From an uncultured Bacilli bacterium (GTDB lineage: Bacteria > Bacillota_I > Bacilli_A > RF39 > UBA660): a DNA stretch of 5,748 nucleotides. The stretch is taken from NCBI GenBank assembly GCA_934096785.1, contig CAKONA010000070.1, forward strand, positions 1 to 5,748, in the 5' to 3' direction. Each line of letters opens with the position of its first letter. The first letter of the stretch is position 1. The translations under genes and the position numbers were made by a program. Under the pieces are notes generated by a model. That model was not told where the DNA came from and did no database searches. It saw only the letters and a list, made by a program, of their open reading frames with translations. Shown piece by piece: positions 5,623 through 5,748 of this stretch.

Positions 5623-5650
5623 AAAAAACTTACTAAATACTAGTAAGTTC
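5622..5650 (-). terminator. Rho-independent terminator of frr
   Basis: On the minus strand AACTTACTA (5649-5641) pairs perfectly with TAGTAAGTT (5635-5627) around GTATT, followed directly by a T run to 5622. A tenth G.U pair (5650/5626) is possible. The upstream arm and loop encode the last frr codons, and the stop codon is the first part of the downstream arm. Confidence 0.9.
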
Positions 5651-5748
5651 AGTTTCTTTTTCTTTGAATTTTTCATCAACTATTTTATTGAATTTATCTA
5701 TCATTTCTTGAACGATATCAAGACACATGTCTCTTTCATCTTCTCTTA
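5633..5748 (-). CDS. frr: Ribosome recycling factor, C-terminal 37 residues only
   Basis: RRF works with EF-G to split the post-termination ribosome. Only the end of the gene is present; the 5' part lies beyond the right edge. The visible residues begin REDERDMCLDIVQEMIDKFN and end DEKFKEKETELTSI. They align without gaps to the final helix of known RRFs: E. coli ends [20 protein letters not shown] then KKIEAALADKEAELMQF, sharing the spaced Glu/Asp-Arg start, the Val-Gln, Asp and Ile positions and the KE-x-EL finish. The stop is TAG at 5635-5633, inside the terminator hairpin. The fragment is short, so the call rests on this one helix; a charged coiled-coil protein of another kind is the alternative. 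Confidence 0.75.
   Translation of the reverse strand, partial: REDERDMCLDIVQEMIDKFNKIVDEKFKEKETELTSI

Overview
This is a very AT-rich, gene-dense bacterial window in which every supported gene lies on the minus strand, so transcription runs from high to low coordinates. TGA acts as a stop (the coiled-coil gene ends in TGA within an ATGA overlap) and the Trp codons checked are TGG, so the standard bacterial code applies, not the Mycoplasma/Spiroplasma code. Low GC, strong AAGGAGG-type ribosome binding sites, nusB-xseA order, a TasA-like secretion signal and BspA/DUF285-type repeats together suggest an uncultured Firmicutes-derived lineage (Bacilli or Mollicutes-affiliated gut bacteria such as RF39-like groups). 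That taxonomic placement is inference; the sequence alone does not prove it.

Layout in transcription order. (1) 5748-5633: last 37 codons of frr (ribosome recycling factor), ending inside a strong terminator hairpin. (2) 5587-3199: a tight four-gene unit with its own extended -10 promoter. It encodes a 298-residue helical protein of unknown function, a 65-residue protein probably starting at an overlapping TTG, a 209-residue coiled-coil protein and a VUT/YhhQ-type queuosine-precursor transporter, and it ends in a terminator. (3) 3134-2694: a single gene for an unrecognised 146-residue basic protein, with a near-consensus promoter whose -10 lies in a palindrome, and its own terminator. (4) 2617-1295: a secreted protein joining a TasA-like N-terminal region to DUF285/BspA-type repeats, with its own promoter and terminator. 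(5) 1205-1: the nusB-xseA pair (transcription antitermination factor, then the exonuclease VII large subunit), overlapping by 8 bases; xseA runs off the left edge.

The two ends are ordinary housekeeping (translation recycling, rRNA antitermination, DNA repair). The interior is accessory or lineage-specific. The clearest structural theme is compaction: each of the four transcription units begins within or immediately after the previous unit's terminator, so terminator and promoter share bases. No RNA genes, CRISPR arrays, insertion sequences or riboswitches were seen, and no gene-free stretch exceeds about 100 bases. I found no convincing new defence, toxin-antitoxin or mobile system. The best candidates for novelty are the unknown proteins after frr, the 146-residue orphan with its operator-like palindrome, and the TasA-like/BspA fusion.
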